Of a DNA stretch of 64,000 bases, positions 62,126 to 64,000 are shown one piece after another. The notes beneath the pieces are model-generated. The model did not search any database and was not told where the DNA came from. It saw only the letters and a program-made list of their open reading frames with translations. Each line of letters starts with the position of its first letter. The first letter of the stretch is position 1. The translations under genes were made by a program, and so were the position numbers. This DNA comes from Microbacterium wangchenii (GTDB lineage Bacteria; Actinomycetota; Actinomycetes; Actinomycetales; Microbacteriaceae): contig NZ_CP038266.1 of the NCBI RefSeq assembly GCF_004564355.1, forward strand, positions 3,162,001-3,226,000, written 5' to 3'.

Positions 62126-63112
62126 TCAGCCCGCGGTGGCCGTGGGAGTGAGTGCACGGATGAAGAGATCCGGGTGGTCGACGAACACGCCGTCCACCCC
62201 CGCCTCGAGGAGCTCGCGCCACTCACCGACGTAGTCCCCGTGGGCGGCCGGGTCGTCCCCCCGCCGGTAGCGGGGTGCGAGGAACGTGTTCTCGGGGCGC
62301 AGCGTCCACACGAGAGGCCGCCATCCCTCGCCCCGGATCGCGCGGACCGCCGCCGCGGCGCCCTCCGGATGCTGCAGGACGAGGTCCTTGTCGATGCTGA
62401 GGTAGGCGGGGCCATCCCCGTCGCGCCCTGCGGGACCGAATGCGGCCTCGGCCTGCTCGAGCACCTGGGCGAGTGAGCCGCCCTCCCGCAGGAGGGCGCT
62501 GTCGCCGCGAAATCCGGCTGCGCGCATGCGCCGGAGCGCCTCCGGCTCGAAGCTCTCCACCAGAACGGTGCGCGTGCGGCCGTCCGGCCGCGGGGAGGCG
62601 GCGAGCACGTCGATCACCGCACGCTCGAGATCCAGCCCGTGCGCGCGCAGGTGGTCCGAGTGCTTCAGCTCGATGACCAGCGCGCACTCGCCCCCGGCGG
62701 TGTCGTCCACGAGACCGATGAGCTCGGCGAGCGTCAGGACGGCGCCGCCCTCGCTCGCCGCGCTGCCGGGGCGCAGGTGCGGCCAGCGCTCGTGCCGGCG
62801 CAGCCCCTGCAATTCGACGCTCGTGAAGTCCTCCGCGAACCACCCGTCGCGCGAGGATCCGTCGACGACCTTGACGGTGCGGCGCTCGGCGAACTCCGGC
62901 CTGCGGGCGACATCGGTCGTGGCCGACAGCTCCGTCTCGTGCAGCACCATCGGCACGCCGTCGGCCGAAAGCACGACGTCGGGTTCGACGGCATCCACGC
63001 CGAGCCGGATCGCCGTCTCATACGATGCGCGGGAGTGCTCGGGGCGATGTCCCGGTGCCCCGCGGTGGCCGATCACCCACGGTGTGCGGAGACGGCTTCC
63101 TCGTTCAGTCAT
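62126..63112 (-). CDS. Glycerophosphodiester phosphodiesterase
   Basis: 328 residues, GDPD TIM-barrel. The catalytic pair H16-R17 and E43-x-D45 with His58 are intact, as is IELKHSD. It hydrolyses glycerophosphodiesters to glycerol 3-phosphate and an alcohol. There is no signal peptide, so it is cytosolic. The ATG at 63112 overlaps the FAH-family stop by 8 bases. In a sugar-acid gene set it is unexpected; it may be a bystander in the operon. Confidence 0.92.
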   Translation of the reverse strand: MTERGSRLRTPWVIGHRGAPGHRPEHSRASYETAIRLGVDAVEPDVVLSADGVPMVLHETELSATTDVARRPEFAERRTVKVVDGSSRDGWFAEDFTSVELQGLRRHERWPHLRPGSAASEGGAVLTLAELIGLVDDTAGGECALVIELKHSDHLRAHGLDLERAVIDVLAASPRPDGRTRTVLVESFEPEALRRMRAAGFRGDSALLREGGSLAQVLEQAEAAFGPAGRDGDGPAYLSIDKDLVLQHPEGAAAAVRAIRGEGWRPLVWTLRPENTFLAPRYRRGDDPAAHGDYVGEWRELLEAGVDGVFVDHPDLFIRALTPTATAG

Positions 63113-63965
63113 CCGCGCCGGCCACGACGCGCCGCGACTGCGCGCCGAGCCCGTCGATCTCCACCTCGACACGGTCGCCGTCGGCGAGGTACGGGAACCG
63201 TCCGGACAGCGCGACACCCTCGGGCGTGCCCGTCAGCACCAGATCGCCAGCCTCCAGCCGCACGTACTGGCTGAGGTGCCACACCAGGAACTCGACGGGG
63301 AAGATGAGATCGGCGGTCGTGGAGTCCTGCCGGACCTCTCCGTTGACGCGGCTGCGGATACCGAGGTTGCCCGGGTCGATCTCGTCGGCGGTGACCAGGA
63401 AGGGGCCGGCGGGCGTGAATCCGGGCGAGATCTTGCCCTTGGACCACTGTCCGCCGGGACGTTCGAGCTGGTACTCGCGCTCCGAGACGTCGTCGGCGAG
63501 GACGTATCCCGCGATGTGCGCCCACGCGTCCGACGGGTCCTTCAGCCGGTACGCCGGCGTGCCGATGACAACGCCGAGCTCGACCTCCCAGTCGGTCTTG
63601 CGGCTTCCCGGAGGGAGCACCAGGTCATCGTCGGGACCGCACAGGGTGTTGGGGGTCTTGAGGAACAGGATGGGCTCGGTCGGAGCGGCAGCGCCGGACT
63701 CGGCGGCGTGGGCTGCATAATTCAGCCCGATGCACAGCAGAGCGTGGGGCCGCGCGATCGGCGGTCCGAAGCGGCGAGCTTCGTCGGCGGGCAGCTGCGG
63801 GAGGCTCCCGTCCTCCAGCGCGACGGCCACGCGCGCGCGGGCGGTGGGGTCGGCGAGGAAAGCACCGTCGATATCGGCCGTGATCGGCGTGAGGTCGAAC
63901 AGGGCGTCGCCGCGCGCCACGACCGGTTGCTCGGCCCCGGGTCGGCCTACTCGCGCGAATCTCAT
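63105..63965 (-). CDS. Fumarylacetoacetate hydrolase family protein
   Basis: 286 residues. The FAH core includes LCIGLNYAAHAAESG (near 84), KTPNTLCGPDDDLVLPPGS and metal ligands in DWEVELGVVIG, with YVLADDVSERE. Such proteins cleave 2,4-diketo acids, for example 2,4-diketo-3-deoxy-L-fuconate to pyruvate and L-lactate. The ATG at 63965 has an AGGAGG site. It is first of four overlapping or close genes and the operon may begin beyond the right edge. Which substrate it takes is not determined. Confidence 0.88.
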   Translation of the reverse strand: MRFARVGRPGAEQPVVARGDALFDLTPITADIDGAFLADPTARARVAVALEDGSLPQLPADEARRFGPPIARPHALLCIGLNYAAHAAESGAAAPTEPILFLKTPNTLCGPDDDLVLPPGSRKTDWEVELGVVIGTPAYRLKDPSDAWAHIAGYVLADDVSEREYQLERPGGQWSKGKISPGFTPAGPFLVTADEIDPGNLGIRSRVNGEVRQDSTTADLIFPVEFLVWHLSQYVRLEAGDLVLTGTPEGVALSGRFPYLADGDRVEVEIDGLGAQSRRVVAGADD

Positions 63966-64000
63966 CCGTTCCTCCTGTTTCGGCATGCGGGTGTTACAGT

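Overview
The window is a gene-dense, high-GC actinobacterial chromosome segment. GC-rich codons, many GTG starts, ATGA/GTGA stop-start overlaps, a DUF222/HNH protein, a holin-X family membrane protein and a complete actinobacterial-style ole cluster all point to Microbacteriaceae, most likely Microbacterium. The genus is an inference. No rRNA, tRNA, CRISPR array, transposase or prophage was seen, and no gene-free stretch exceeds about 220 bases.

Layout. 1-706 is the end of a 2-oxoacid dehydrogenase E2 gene. 723-4770 holds an atypical SDR, a TetR-gluconokinase-metallophosphoesterase operon and a divergent drug-efflux-type MFS gene. 4801-12870 is an aromatic-acid block: pcaIJF plus IclR, an MFS transporter plus IclR, and an IclR regulator with pobA. 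12952-14083 carries convergent GntR and MarR regulators. 14137-26811 is a phenylacetate degradation locus: paaABCDE-paaG, paaK, paaF-paaH-paaZ-paaI, a second hotdog thioesterase, an MHS-type transporter and a TetR (PaaR-like) regulator. Three near-identical palindromes lie at its promoters. It has no paaJ thiolase of its own, so the nearby pcaF could supply the last cleavage, where both pathways meet at 3-oxoadipyl-CoA.

26849-36925 is mixed: an SMP-30 lactonase, an HNH/DUF222 protein, an envelope or stress module (DUF3618, holin-X, a LEA-like 11-mer repeat protein, CsbD), an alpha/beta hydrolase, a thioredoxin-fold protein lacking one cysteine, and a MEDS sensor / GAF-LuxR / epoxide hydrolase trio. 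36967-39852 is an ABC exporter, a TetR gene and a small membrane protein, with a shared candidate operator at two promoters. 40027-44945 has two FAD monooxygenases followed by an ABC ATPase and FtsX-like permease. 44992-51514 has a UbiB-type kinase divergent from oleA-oleBC-oleD, the head-to-head long-chain olefin pathway with the OleB-OleC fusion. 51693-56645 has a second atypical SDR, an ABC-2 transporter, a quinone oxidoreductase and a pentapeptide-repeat protein. 56708-63965, all on the minus strand, has a purine nucleoside phosphorylase, a large FAD/Fe-S oxidoreductase, an SDR, an SMP-30 lactonase, a GDPD and a FAH-family hydrolase. The last group resembles a non-phosphorylative deoxy-sugar pathway ending in pyruvate and lactate.

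The most unusual non-coding signal is a family of three palindromic intergenic elements (8315, 51554, 52510) in which four GAGAC/GTYTC boxes sit at identical offsets of 0, 19, 41 and 60 bases although the intervening sequence differs between one copy and the other two.
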